From NCBI RefSeq assembly GCF_012933655.1, contig NZ_JABBJJ010000094.1:1-37439 (forward strand): DNA of 37,439 nt. Reading direction: 5' to 3'. Of the stretch, positions 17,468 through 26,192 are shown piece by piece (positions within the stretch are counted from its first letter, which is position 1; the number at the start of each line of letters is the position of its first letter). The translations under genes were made by a program, and so were the position numbers. This stretch comes from Pyxidicoccus fallax (GTDB lineage Bacteria; Myxococcota; Myxococcia; Myxococcales; Myxococcaceae). The notes beneath the pieces were generated by a model, which was given only the letters and a program-made list of their open reading frames with translations, had not been told where the DNA came from and searched no databases.

Positions 17468-19999
17468 TCACTTCACCCTGCGGCCGATACGGCCGTCTTC
17501 CACCGCGTCGGCGATGGACATGGAGGTGGGGTTCTCACAGAAGTTGCGCAGCTGCGGCGTCACGTTGCCGCACACCGGGTTGCCTCCGGCCAGCACGTCC
17601 CGGCAGGTGCAACGGCCGGTGTAGGGGCCGGCGAGCGGCGAGCAGTAGGCCTTCACCTCGGCGACGGTGTCATGCTCGGGCGGCGGCGCGCAGCCCTGGG
17701 GGTTGTACTCCCGCGTCGCGAGCGTCCCGCAGGTGCACGCCTCCCCCGTGGGGAGCTGGTTCTCGCTGACCTTCTTCCCGTCGATGCAGGCCTTCCGGGC
17801 ATCGTCGGGCGTGGCGATGCCCTCCGGCGCGTTGCAGCCCTTGAGGTCGAACCCGCGCTGGAGGAGGTCACCGCACGCGCAGTCACCCACCTTCACATCG
17901 AGTTCGTCCTTGAAGTCCCTCGCCGCGCGGCAGTAGCCCACGACCTGGTCGTCCACCGTCCAGCGGCCGTTGATGAGGTTGCCGCAGCGGGTGCCCGTCG
18001 CGGACGTCTCCTTGCCGGCGAGGATGTCCTCGCAGGTGCAGAAGCTCTGCATGTAGCCGATGAGCGAGTCACGCAGGGAGATGCCCGTCTCGATGCGCGT
18101 GGTGTTGCGCTTGAGCACGTTGAAGCCCGAGCCACCCTTGGCGATGTAGTCGTTGACGGCGATCTTGTACGTGCCGTTCGGGTCCAGCGGGTTGCCGTTG
18201 ATGACGATGTCCGTGCCCGGGTTGGCATAGCAGCGGCCCGCGCCCGACGCGGAGGTCTCGTCCTCGATGCACTGCCAGGGCGCGTGGCCCGCGCGGTTGT
18301 CCTGGGGGCAGTCCTTGCCGCCCTGGGCGCGGTCGCAGGAGACGCGCAGGTCGTTGAGCTGCACCTGGGCGCAGTCCATGGTGAAGCGGGCGCCGGAAAT
18401 CTGGGCCTGGCTCACGCAGCCGCGCTCGCTGGAGCGCTCGGCCACGAAGTTGAACATCTCCTGCATCTCCTTGCCGGAGAGGTACATGATGTTGATGGTG
18501 TTCTCGAAGGGGAACACGTTGAACATCGACTCCTGCGTCACCACGCCCGCGTAGAGGTTGTCGCGGATGCCCAGCGAGTTGGTGAGGGCCATCTCCGCCT
18601 CGACGCGGCGGCGCTTGCGCATGGAGTCCGCGGCGATGTTGCCCAGCGGCGAGTCACCGCCCGACGAGTTGTTGCGGCGCTGCACGTCGCGCGGGGCGTA
18701 GGAGAAGATGTTGGTGAGCTGCAGCTTCATGTCCATGCCGATGATGTAGGGCTGGAGCAGCTGCGTGGTGTCGCGGTCCTCCTGCAGCTTGCAGTTCTCG
18801 ATGGCCGCGCGCACGCCCGGGTCCTGGATGAACTGGCCGGCCTCCCAGAACTTGCCCGGGTCATAGCGGTAGCGGCGCATGGTGTCGTCGCACCAGAGCG
18901 CGTCCAGGGGGAACGCGCGGTAGTCCTGGGTGACGACCTCGGCGCCCTCGCCGTCGCCCAGCTGCTGGGGCATCTGCACCACCAGCTCCAGCCGGCCCAC
19001 GTACTTGGCGAACGCGCCGGAGTGCGCGAGCACCACCTTGCGGCCGCTGGGGTCCGAGAGCAGCTGCGGCGGGTTGAGCACCACGTGCAGGTGGCCGCCC
19101 AGCACCACGTCCACGCCCGTCACGCCGGGGACGCGCACCATCACCACCGACTTCTCGTCACCCTGGGGGCCGAACCACTCCAGCACCTCCCAGGGCTCCT
19201 TGGTGCGGTTGATGAAGTTCTTGATGCGGCCGTACTCGTAGTAGGCCTCGTAGCCCTGGATGACGTCCTGGTCCTCGTGGAGGCCCAGGTGGCTGACGAT
19301 GACGACGAGGTCCGTCACCGGGCGCAGGAGCTCCACGTACGCGCGCACCACCTCGTTCTGCTCCAGCGGGGTGGCCTGCAGGCTGTTGCCGCCCTCGACG
19401 ATGGAGTTGAGCGAGGAGATGTTGGCCATGCCGATGATGCCCACCCGCACGCCCTTGACGTTGCGGATGGTGTACGGCTCGGTCTCCAGCGCCGTCTGGT
19501 TGCTGCCCACCTGGCGCCAGTCGCTCCAGATGTAGTTGGCGGCCAGCAGGGGGAAGGTGGCGTTGTCGCGCGCCCGCTGGGTGAAGTTGAGCGCGCCGGC
19601 GTCGAACTCGTGGTTGCCCACCACCGCCGCGTCCAGCCGCGCCTGCGAGAGGAACTTGAACTCCGCCTCGCCGGTATTGATGTTGAAGATGGGCGCGCCC
19701 TGGAAGCAGTCACCCGAGTCCAGGTGGATGACGCGCTCGCCCTTCGAGCGCTCGCGCTTGAGCAGCGCCGCCATGCGCGTCGCGCCGCCGAAGGGACCGG
19801 CCTCCGGGATGATGCCCAGGTCCTGGTCCGTCCGCAGCGGGGCGAAGTCGTAGGGGATGAGGCGCGAGTGGATGTCCGAGGTATGGAGGAGCGTCAGGCG
19901 GACCTGCTGCCCCTCGAGGTGGTAATCCTGGCCTTCCACCACCGGCATGCACGAAGCCGTAGCCAGGGCGCAGGAGAGGCCGAGCAGGACGCGACGCAT
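17468..19999 (-). CDS. 5'-nucleotidase-family lipoprotein with Cys-rich C-terminal repeats
   Basis: The product has 843 residues. Lipobox ATASC makes Cys17 the lipidated residue. Residues about 34-360 form a UshA-like metallophosphatase with metal-binding motifs HTSDIH (Asp42, His44), DSGD (Asp97), GNHEFD (Asn129, His130), VSHLGLH and GGHLH. Residues about 430-640 match the 5'-nucleotidase C-terminal substrate domain (NSLGIRDNLYAG, FPFENT, VNDYIAKGGSGF). Beyond it is an unusual tail with four CxC repeats at Cys654, 707, 755 and 797. UshA-type enzymes hydrolyse extracellular nucleotides and nucleotide sugars; substrate here is unknown. No clear Shine-Dalgarno precedes ATG 19999. It is first in the operon with a lipoprotein and a beta-barrel protein. 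Confidence 0.9.
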   Translation of the reverse strand: MRRVLLGLSCALATASCMPVVEGQDYHLEGQQVRLTLLHTSDIHSRLIPYDFAPLRTDQDLGIIPEAGPFGGATRMAALLKRERSKGERVIHLDSGDCFQGAPIFNINTGEAEFKFLSQARLDAAVVGNHEFDAGALNFTQRARDNATFPLLAANYIWSDWRQVGSNQTALETEPYTIRNVKGVRVGIIGMANISSLNSIVEGGNSLQATPLEQNEVVRAYVELLRPVTDLVVIVSHLGLHEDQDVIQGYEAYYEYGRIKNFINRTKEPWEVLEWFGPQGDEKSVVMVRVPGVTGVDVVLGGHLHVVLNPPQLLSDPSGRKVVLAHSGAFAKYVGRLELVVQMPQQLGDGEGAEVVTQDYRAFPLDALWCDDTMRRYRYDPGKFWEAGQFIQDPGVRAAIENCKLQEDRDTTQLLQPYIIGMDMKLQLTNIFSYAPRDVQRRNNSSGGDSPLGNIAADSMRKRRRVEAEMALTNSLGIRDNLYAGVVTQESMFNVFPFENTINIMYLSGKEMQEMFNFVAERSSERGCVSQAQISGARFTMDCAQVQLNDLRVSCDRAQGGKDCPQDNRAGHAPWQCIEDETSASGAGRCYANPGTDIVINGNPLDPNGTYKIAVNDYIAKGGSGFNVLKRNTTRIETGISLRDSLIGYMQSFCTCEDILAGKETSATGTRCGNLINGRWTVDDQVVGYCRAARDFKDELDVKVGDCACGDLLQRGFDLKGCNAPEGIATPDDARKACIDGKKVSENQLPTGEACTCGTLATREYNPQGCAPPPEHDTVAEVKAYCSPLAGPYTGRCTCRDVLAGGNPVCGNVTPQLRNFCENPTSMSIADAVEDGRIGRRVK

Positions 20000-20143
20000 C
20001 AGGAGAGATTCCGTGTTTCAGGGGGAGGACAACGGTAAAGCCGGCGCACCGTACGGGATCAGGCACTGTCGGGCAAGCAACGCGGCCAGCGCATTCCTAA
20101 CCTGTCACGGTGGCGTTCCTACTCCCCAGGAGAGCAGGCAGGC

Positions 20144-20824
20144 ATGAAGCAGAGCCATTCCAGTGTCACTGATATCGAGATCATCGAGGATTTCTCGTCT
20201 ACCGCCCGTTGTGACGAGGGGTTCCTGCGGGTGCGGCGGCTGCGGTGCCGCAACCGGCGCTCGGACGGGAGCTCCTCGCCGGTGTACCGGGTGGACGTGG
20301 TGGACCGGCCCCGGCTGGACGCGGTGGCGGTGCTCGTCTATCGACGCGGCGCGTCGGGCCTGGAGGTGCTGACGCGGATGAACCTGCGGCCGGCGGCGTA
20401 CTTCCGGAAGGACAACCGGGGGGCGATGACGGTGCCGGACCCGGCGGCGGGCTACCTGCGGGTGGAGGAAATCGTCGCGGGGCTGCTGGAGCCGGAGGAC
20501 AAGGGCGAGGAGGGCCTCAAGCGGCGCGCGGCGGAGGAGGTGCGGGAGGAGGCCGGCTACGCGGTGAAGCCCGAGGACATCCAGCTGCTGGGTGGCTCGT
20601 TCTTCCTCGCGCCGGGCATCCTGTCGGAGAAGGTGTTTCCGGCGGCGGTGGACGTCACGGCCCTCTCGCCGGTGGAGCCGGAAGGGGACGGCTCGCCATT
20701 GGAGGAGGGCACGCAGCTGCACTGGCGGCCCATCCAGGAGGTGCTGGAGGCGTGCCGGCGGGGGGACATCCCGGATGCGAAGACGGAGGTGGCCCTGACG
20801 CGGCTGCTTGCCCGCCAGGCCTGA
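20144..20824 (+). CDS. Nudix hydrolase, ADP-ribose pyrophosphatase-like
   Basis: Nudix enzymes cleave nucleoside diphosphates linked to another group, using metal ions bound by the Glu pair of the Nudix box. The 226-residue product has a Nudix helix ending in EEVREEAGY, with the catalytic Glu pair present but the usual Arg before it replaced by Glu and the first Gly not in place. The region downstream (SPGILSEKV-type segment, here LAPGILSEKVF) and the length suggest the ADP-ribose or sugar-nucleotide branch. ATG 20144 has AGGAGAG about nine bases upstream. It is divergent from the 5'-nucleotidase operon; both act on nucleotides, which may be chance. Substrate not assignable. Confidence 0.88.
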   Translation: MKQSHSSVTDIEIIEDFSSTARCDEGFLRVRRLRCRNRRSDGSSSPVYRVDVVDRPRLDAVAVLVYRRGASGLEVLTRMNLRPAAYFRKDNRGAMTVPDPAAGYLRVEEIVAGLLEPEDKGEEGLKRRAAEEVREEAGYAVKPEDIQLLGGSFFLAPGILSEKVFPAAVDVTALSPVEPEGDGSPLEEGTQLHWRPIQEVLEACRRGDIPDAKTEVALTRLLARQA

Positions 20825-20828
20825 CGCG

Positions 20829-20849
20829 ACCCGGGACGTGGGCCCGGGT
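20829..20849 (+). terminator. Hairpin after the Nudix gene
   Basis: ACCCGGG pairs with CCCGGGT around a 7-nt loop, four bases after the stop, followed only by TTCG. A TAGGGT -10-like hexamer for the next gene follows at 20872-20877. Confidence 0.5.
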
Positions 20850-20917
20850 TTCGCCGGGCCGCGCGGCGGGGTAGGGTGCGCGGCGTCCCTTCCGTCACCC
20901 ACCATTGAGGTCGCTGC

Positions 20918-22384
20918 ATGTCGTCGCTGCCCCCCTGGCTGGCCCAGCTGCTGCCCATCCTCATCCTGCTGGGGGCCATCGCCCTCGTCCTGGCGCGCCT
21001 GCCCAAGGTGGAGCTGGGGCACACGGACGCCTTCCGCCGGCGCCGGTTCTTCAACTGGTTCCCGCTGGGCATGACGTACGCGTTCCTCTACATGGGGCGC
21101 TACAACGTCAACGTGGCCACCAGCGCGCTGGGCGGCCGCACCACCAACGCGGACTTCGGCACCATCTTCTTCTGGGGCACGCTGGTCTACGGCTTCGCCT
21201 TCCTCCTCAATGGCCCGCTGACGGACAAGCTCGGAGGGCGGAAGACCATCCTCATGTCGGCGGCCGGCTCGTCCGTGGCCAACATCGCCATGGGCGGCGT
21301 GGTGTACGCGGTGCTGACGAGCGACTGGCAGCCGCCGGGCGGCCTCGTGGCGACGCTGTCGTTCCTCTACGCCGTCAACATGTACTTCCAGAGCTTCGGC
21401 GCGGTCTCCATCGTCAAGGTGAACGCGGCGTGGTTCCACGTGCGCGAGCGCGGCCTGCTGGGCGGCGTGTTCGGCATCCTCATCTCGCTGGGCGTCTACT
21501 TCGCGTACGACTGGAGCCGCATCATCGTGAAGGCGGCGCCCACGTACTGGGCCTTCTTCGTGCCGGCCGCCATCCTCGCGGCCTTCGTGGTGCTGGACTA
21601 CTTCGTCATCCGCGACACGCCGAGCCACGCGGGCCACCCGGACTTCGACACCGCGGACGCGTCCTCGGGGGACACCGGGCCTCAGCTGGGGGTGATGGCG
21701 GTGTTCAAGCGGATGATTACGAACCCCACCATCATCGTCATCCTCTGCATCGAGTTCTGCAGCGGCTTCATGCGCAACGCCATCATGCAGTGGTACCCCA
21801 AGTTCGCGAAGTCCACCGGCATCGGTGAGTCCTTCGTCGCGGCCAACTGGGGCATGCTGCTGTGCGTGGCGGGCATCACCGGCGGCATGTTCGCCGGCGT
21901 CATCAGCGACCGCATCTTCGACTCGCGCCGCGGGCCCGTGTCCTTCGTGCTCTACGCGGGCATGTCCGTGGGCGCGGTGGCCACCCTGTTCCTGCTCAAC
22001 AGCGTGGCGCTGGGCTGGACGGTCATCTTCATGTCCCTGTGCGTCATCGGCGTGCACGGCATGCTGTCCGGCACGGCGAGCATGGACTTCGGCGGCAAGA
22101 AGAACGCGGGCCTCGCGGTGGGCATCATCGACGGCGCCGTGTACGCGGGCACCGCCCTCCAGTCGATTCTGCTGGGCTCCATCCTTCCCGCGGGCGAGCT
22201 GGCGAAGAGCCCGTCCAACTGGGGCAACTGGCCGCTGGCCATGCTGCCGCTGTCCTTCGCGGGCCTGCTCCTGGCCACCCGGGTGTGGAACGCCAGGCCC
22301 CAGCCGAAGTCCACGCCGGTGCCCGTGGCCGCGGTGCCCTCCGCCGCGCCCTCCCAGGCCTCCCGCACGGGCACGGGGGGCTGA
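20918..22384 (+). CDS. MFS transporter, organophosphate:phosphate antiporter (GlpT/UhpT) type
   Basis: A 488-residue protein with about twelve membrane helices after an extra N-terminal one (about 8-27). Family marks are YMGRYNVNVA after the first core helix (the OPA pattern YxxRxN), the MFS loop DKLGGRKTIL between helices 2 and 3, the segment KVNAAWFHVRERG, and GTASMDFGGKKNAG in the C-half. OPA members exchange inorganic phosphate for glycerol-3-phosphate, hexose phosphates or related compounds; the substrate here is unknown. ATG 20918 has GAGGT six bases upstream. The C-terminal 30 residues are Pro/Ala-rich and probably cytoplasmic. Confidence 0.88.
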   Translation: MSSLPPWLAQLLPILILLGAIALVLARLPKVELGHTDAFRRRRFFNWFPLGMTYAFLYMGRYNVNVATSALGGRTTNADFGTIFFWGTLVYGFAFLLNGPLTDKLGGRKTILMSAAGSSVANIAMGGVVYAVLTSDWQPPGGLVATLSFLYAVNMYFQSFGAVSIVKVNAAWFHVRERGLLGGVFGILISLGVYFAYDWSRIIVKAAPTYWAFFVPAAILAAFVVLDYFVIRDTPSHAGHPDFDTADASSGDTGPQLGVMAVFKRMITNPTIIVILCIEFCSGFMRNAIMQWYPKFAKSTGIGESFVAANWGMLLCVAGITGGMFAGVISDRIFDSRRGPVSFVLYAGMSVGAVATLFLLNSVALGWTVIFMSLCVIGVHGMLSGTASMDFGGKKNAGLAVGIIDGAVYAGTALQSILLGSILPAGELAKSPSNWGNWPLAMLPLSFAGLLLATRVWNARPQPKSTPVPVAAVPSAAPSQASRTGTGG

Positions 22385-22460
22385 GCCCACCCCGTCCCCG
22401 GGGGCAACCGTTCTGTGTTCCAAGGGCCCGTCCCGCCCAGTCCCGGACAGGATGGGCCCA

Positions 22461-22488
22461 TGTCACGGCGGGGTCACTCCCGCGTGAC
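22461..22488 (+). promoter_or_regulatory. Possible operator: GTCAC/GTGAC inverted repeat
   Basis: GTCAC at 22473-22477 and GTGAC at 22484-22488 form an inverted repeat with a 6-nt spacer. A further TGTCAC copy is at 22461-22466. They lie just upstream of the -10-like hexamer at 22501, where a regulator could bind. Confidence 0.3.
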
Positions 22489-22500
22489 AGACAGGTAACG

Positions 22501-22506
22501 TAGAGT
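22501..22506 (+). promoter_or_regulatory. Candidate -10 element TAGAGT, leaderless start
   Basis: TAGAGT lies six bases before GTG 22513, which has no Shine-Dalgarno sequence. Confidence 0.4.
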
Positions 22507-22512
22507 GCGGGT

Positions 22513-24078
22513 GTGTCCCAGGCCCCCGCATCCCTGCAGAGCCGCTTCGAGGTCCACGACCGGAAGCAGTTCGAAATCAAGCTCGAGTACCAGCCCTCCG
22601 GGGCGGACGAGACGCGCTACCTCGTGGATGCGTACCTCTTCCTGCCGGGAAGCCTGAACATCGACGCGGAGACGTACCCGCGCGCGGACTTCTACGCGGA
22701 CATCCACAACTACGTGCGCTTCAAGACGCCGGTGATGGGGGTGGCGGAGCTGCTCACGTCGGACGCGTCTCCGCTGGTGAAGCTGGAGTCGTGGCTGCGC
22801 ACGGGGCTGGGGCCGGAGCGGGACATCGTCTACCAGGCGAAGCTCCTGTCCTGCGTGCTGCGCGGGGCGCTGCGCCGCTTCGCGGTGGGCGTGGAGTCCC
22901 GGTGCGAGGGCAAGGTTCCGGTGCCCCAGGACGCGTGCGCGGTGCTGGAGGCGGACGTGCGGGCCATGCAGGCCGGGGTGACGGAGGTGCTGGAGCGCTT
23001 CCGCCGGTGGCTGCGCGCGGTGGGGGAGCTGGGGCTGCAGGAGCGCCCGCGGGCGGCGCTGCGCCTGGTGGACGAGTACGTCAGCCTCCTGGTGGAGGGC
23101 GGCTTCCGGCGGGCGGTGGCGGACATGAAGGCGCTGCCGCGCGAGGAGCCGTGGATGGGCCTGCGCAAGGGGTTGATGGAGGCGGTGCTGCGCGAGGAGG
23201 CCTACCGCAAGGAGCACCAGCTGCGCAGCGTGCTGAGCCCCACCGGGGACAACGAGGAGTACCTGCAGCGGCTGGGCTTCCTGAAGAAGTTCTGCATGAA
23301 CGTGCTGTTCCTGTCGTCGAAGCGGAAGCAGAAGCGGCAGGGCTTCGAGGAGGTGCTCTTCGCGATGGCGGCGGGCGTGGCGATGACGTTCGCCACCGCG
23401 GTGGCCTTCTGGGCGCAGGCGCGGTTCGCCCAGGCGAGCCTCAACTTCTTCCTCATCCTCGTCGTCGGCTACATGGTGAAGGACCGCATCAAGGAGGGCC
23501 TGCGGCGGATGCTCAGCCGCGTGGCCGCCACGCACCTGGCGGACCGGACGGCGGACCTGGTGGACCCGGTGACGGGGCGCGCCATCGGCACGTGCGAGGA
23601 GCGGGTGGACTACGGCTCCGCCGTGAAGGTGCCCGAGTCCGTCGCGGCGCTGCGCCACCGCGACGACTTCCTCACCGCCACCCAGGGTGAATTGACGGAG
23701 ACGGTCATCCGCTACCGCAAGCGCATCGACCTGGACGCGCGCCTGTTGCCGCGCTCGGAGCGGGGCCTGTCCGGGGTGACGGACATCCTCCGGCTGAACG
23801 TGGGCCGCTTCCTGCGCGACATGGACGAGCCGGAGCTGGCGCTGGAGTACGTGGACCTGGCGGACCTGTCCGTGGGCCACATCCGCGGCGCCAAGCGCTA
23901 CCCGGTGGACGTCGTCTTCCGCTTCACCGTGGAGGAGGAGGAGACGGACCGCCGCGAGGAGACGACGCAGTTCGTCAGACTGGTGCTGGACCGCAATGGC
24001 ATCCAGCGCATGCAGCGCTTCTCCGAGCCGTCGCCGAGCACGCCCCCTGGCAACGTGCCCTGGCGGTCGGCCGCCTGA
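22513..24078 (+). CDS. Two-helix membrane protein of unknown function
   Basis: The product has 521 residues and no signal peptide. A largely soluble N-terminal half (about 1-275, charged and helical from about 105 on) is followed by two adjacent membrane helices at about 281-301 and 309-322. A C-terminal half (about 325-521) with mixed alpha/beta character follows, with a VVFRFTVEEEE stretch. Both large domains are therefore predicted to face the cytoplasm, joined by a short hairpin in the membrane. No catalytic motif was recognised. Codon use is like that of its neighbours. It has its own candidate promoter and lies 54 nt upstream of the HAD gene. No function is proposed. Confidence 0.8.
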   Translation: MSQAPASLQSRFEVHDRKQFEIKLEYQPSGADETRYLVDAYLFLPGSLNIDAETYPRADFYADIHNYVRFKTPVMGVAELLTSDASPLVKLESWLRTGLGPERDIVYQAKLLSCVLRGALRRFAVGVESRCEGKVPVPQDACAVLEADVRAMQAGVTEVLERFRRWLRAVGELGLQERPRAALRLVDEYVSLLVEGGFRRAVADMKALPREEPWMGLRKGLMEAVLREEAYRKEHQLRSVLSPTGDNEEYLQRLGFLKKFCMNVLFLSSKRKQKRQGFEEVLFAMAAGVAMTFATAVAFWAQARFAQASLNFFLILVVGYMVKDRIKEGLRRMLSRVAATHLADRTADLVDPVTGRAIGTCEERVDYGSAVKVPESVAALRHRDDFLTATQGELTETVIRYRKRIDLDARLLPRSERGLSGVTDILRLNVGRFLRDMDEPELALEYVDLADLSVGHIRGAKRYPVDVVFRFTVEEEETDRREETTQFVRLVLDRNGIQRMQRFSEPSPSTPPGNVPWRSAA

Positions 24079-24116
24079 GGGGCACGGTTTCGGCGGCGCC
24101 GTCGCGCGGGCGCGGG

Positions 24117-24122
24117 TAATCT
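24117..24122 (+). promoter_or_regulatory. Candidate -10 element TAATCT
   Basis: TAATCT lies 11 bases before ATG 24134, which has no Shine-Dalgarno sequence; the predicted leader would be only a few bases. Confidence 0.35.
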
Positions 24123-24133
24123 CCCCCGCGCTC

Positions 24134-24880
24134 ATGGCCTACGACGACTTCAAGAAGCGCGTCCGCGACGACTGGCGAGACACCCTGCGCGGCATCCTCA
24201 CGAGGGCCCGCTCGCTCGGTCCCCGGGCGGTGCTGGCGTTCGACCTCGACTCCACCCTCTTCGACAACCGCCCCCGGCAGGCCCGCATCCTCCGCGAGTA
24301 TGGCGCCGCGCGCTCGCTGGCCGCCCTGTCCACCTGCGAGCCCCACCACTGGAACACCGGCTGGGACATGAAGGAGGCCATGAAGGCCTGCGGCCTGGAC
24401 GACGCGCAGATTGAAGCCCACTTCCCCGAGGCCCGCCGCTTCTGGGTGGAGCGCTTCTTCACCAGCGACTACTGCGTGGACGACATCGCCATCGACGGCG
24501 CCGCCCCCTTCACCCACGCCGTGGTGGCCACCGGGGCGCTGCTCGTCTACGTCACCGGCCGGCACGAGGGCATGCGGGCGGGCTCCGTCTCCTGCATGGA
24601 GAGGCACGGCCTGGCGCTCCCCGACGAGAAGCAGGTGCACCTCTTCATGAAGCCCACCCTCCAGGAGGACGATGACGCCTTCAAGCGCGACGCCCACGCG
24701 AGGCTGGGCCGGCTGGGCACCGTGGTGGCCGCCTTCGACAACGAGCCCACCCACGCCAACGACTACCGGCGGAAGTTTCCAGACGCCACCGTCATCCACC
24801 TGGCCACGGACCACTCGGGCCGGCCGGTGGAGCTGCTGGACGGCGTCATTTCCGTCCCGCACTTCGCACTGGATTCGTGA
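24134..24880 (+). CDS. HAD-superfamily hydrolase
   Basis: A 248-residue soluble protein with the four HAD motifs: motif I DLDST (nucleophile Asp37, acid/base Asp39), motif II Thr141 in VYVTGRHEG, motif III Lys173 in FMKPT, and motif IV around AFDNEPTHAND (Asp202 to Asp209). The family is mostly phosphatases. The substrate is unknown. The insert between motifs I and II is about 100 residues and includes a Trp-rich helix segment, so a cap domain is present. ATG 24134 follows a TAATCT -10-like hexamer. The frame is open upstream but runs into the end of the preceding gene in another frame. Confidence 0.88.
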   Translation: MAYDDFKKRVRDDWRDTLRGILTRARSLGPRAVLAFDLDSTLFDNRPRQARILREYGAARSLAALSTCEPHHWNTGWDMKEAMKACGLDDAQIEAHFPEARRFWVERFFTSDYCVDDIAIDGAAPFTHAVVATGALLVYVTGRHEGMRAGSVSCMERHGLALPDEKQVHLFMKPTLQEDDDAFKRDAHARLGRLGTVVAAFDNEPTHANDYRRKFPDATVIHLATDHSGRPVELLDGVISVPHFALDS

Positions 24881-24970
24881 CGCACCGCGCCTGAAAGACA
24901 GTCGCGGCGAGGAATGGTTTGTAACGCTTTGAAGTCCCACAGCCGCGCGCTATGAGGCGCACGGCATTCG

Positions 24971-24993
24971 CCGCCCCGGGGATGACGGGGCGG
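24971..24993 (+). promoter_or_regulatory. Hairpin in the region upstream of pdhA
   Basis: CCGCCCCG pairs with CGGGGCGG around a 7-nt loop, seven bases before the pdhA Shine-Dalgarno. It may be a leader structure affecting translation or a terminator of the upstream gene; the sequence does not decide. Confidence 0.4.
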
Positions 24994-25014
24994 CCTGCAT
25001 GGAGGCATCCCGCG

Positions 25015-26139
25015 GTGGCCAGCCCGTACTCGAAGGAACTGCTGTTGACGATGTACCGGAAGATGTACCTCATCCGCCGCTTCGAGGAGCGTGCGGGTCA
25101 GCAGTACACGCTGGGGAAGATTGCCGGTTTCTGCCACCTCTACATCGGCCAGGAGGCCGTGGCGGTGGGCCCCAACGAGGCCATCCGTCCGGATGACTAC
25201 ATGCTGAGCGCGTACCGCGACCACGGCCAGCCGCTGGCCCGTGGCAGCGACGCGGGCATGGTGATGGCGGAGCTGTTCGGCCGCGGCACCGGCTACAGCA
25301 AGGGCAAGGGCGGCTCGATGCACATCTTCGACATCGAGCACCACTTCTACGGCGGCTACGGCATCGTCGGCGGGCAGATTCCGCTCGCCGCGGGCATGGC
25401 CTTCGCCAGCCGCTACCGGAACGAGGACCGCGTCACGGTGTGCTACTTCGGCGACGCGGCCGCCAACCAGGGCGCCTTCCACGAGACGTTCAACATGGCG
25501 TCCAAGTGGAAGCTGCCGGTCATCTACATCTGCGAGAACAACCGCTACGGCATGGGCACGGCCATCTCGCGCACCTCCGCGGTGCCCGAAATCTACAAGC
25601 GCGCCGCCGCCTACGGCATGCGCGGCGAGCCGGTGGACGGCATGGACTGCCTGAAGATGTACGAGGCGGTGAAGGACGCCGCCGCGTACTGCCGCGCGGG
25701 CAAGGGCCCCGTGCTGCTCGAGGCCAACACCTACCGCTTCCGCGGCCACTCCATGGCGGACCCCGCCAACTACCGCACCAAGCAGGAGGTGGAGGAGGAG
25801 CGGAAGAACGACCCCATCCCCAAGCTGCGCGACTACGCCCTCAAGCAGAAGCTGGCCGAGGACGCGCAGTTCGACGCCATCGAGGAGGAAGTGAAGGCGC
25901 AGGTGGACGCCGCGGTGAAGTTCGCGGACGAGTCCCCGGAGCCCAGCCTCGACGAGCTGTGGCGCGACACCATCGTCGCGGAGGGCGAGGAGGACGTGCG
26001 CCCGCGCGAGCGCGTGCTGGGCATGAAGGTGACCAACTGGCCGAAGTACCCGAGCGGCCAGGAGCTGAAGGTGACGTGGGACCTCGAGCCCCGCGAGCAG
26101 GCCGAGCAGGCTGACAAGAAGGCGGGCCTGAGCCGCTAG
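25015..26139 (+). CDS. pdhA: Pyruvate dehydrogenase E1 component, alpha subunit
   Basis: E1 alpha, with E1 beta, decarboxylates pyruvate using thiamine diphosphate and loads the lipoyl groups of E2. The 374-residue product has the family landmarks YKMYLIRRFEE-type start (MYRKMYLIRRFEE), HLYIGQEAVAVG, YRDHGQ, GKGGSMH and the TPP/Mg motif GDAAANQG starting at Gly146, then NN at the end of the motif. The usual GDG is GDA here. A C-terminal extension of about 45 residues follows the core. I chose GTG 25015 because GGAGG stands nine bases upstream and the protein then begins at the conserved region. An in-frame ATG at 24952 would add 21 unconserved residues that read through the leader hairpin. 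Confidence 0.93.
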   Translation: MASPYSKELLLTMYRKMYLIRRFEERAGQQYTLGKIAGFCHLYIGQEAVAVGPNEAIRPDDYMLSAYRDHGQPLARGSDAGMVMAELFGRGTGYSKGKGGSMHIFDIEHHFYGGYGIVGGQIPLAAGMAFASRYRNEDRVTVCYFGDAAANQGAFHETFNMASKWKLPVIYICENNRYGMGTAISRTSAVPEIYKRAAAYGMRGEPVDGMDCLKMYEAVKDAAAYCRAGKGPVLLEANTYRFRGHSMADPANYRTKQEVEEERKNDPIPKLRDYALKQKLAEDAQFDAIEEEVKAQVDAAVKFADESPEPSLDELWRDTIVAEGEEDVRPRERVLGMKVTNWPKYPSGQELKVTWDLEPREQAEQADKKAGLSR

Positions 26140-26192
26140 CGCTCCGTCGCCCTGGAACCCAACCCTTTTTTGATTTCCCTTCGGAGCTGACG

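Noticed and set aside
22430-22460. Repeated GGGCCC palindromes after the MFS gene as a terminator
   Set aside because: The copies are too far apart to form a compact hairpin and no U-tract follows.
24952-25014. Upstream ATG start for pdhA
   Set aside because: It would translate through a leader hairpin and add 21 residues unlike E1 alpha; GTG 25015 has GGAGG upstream.
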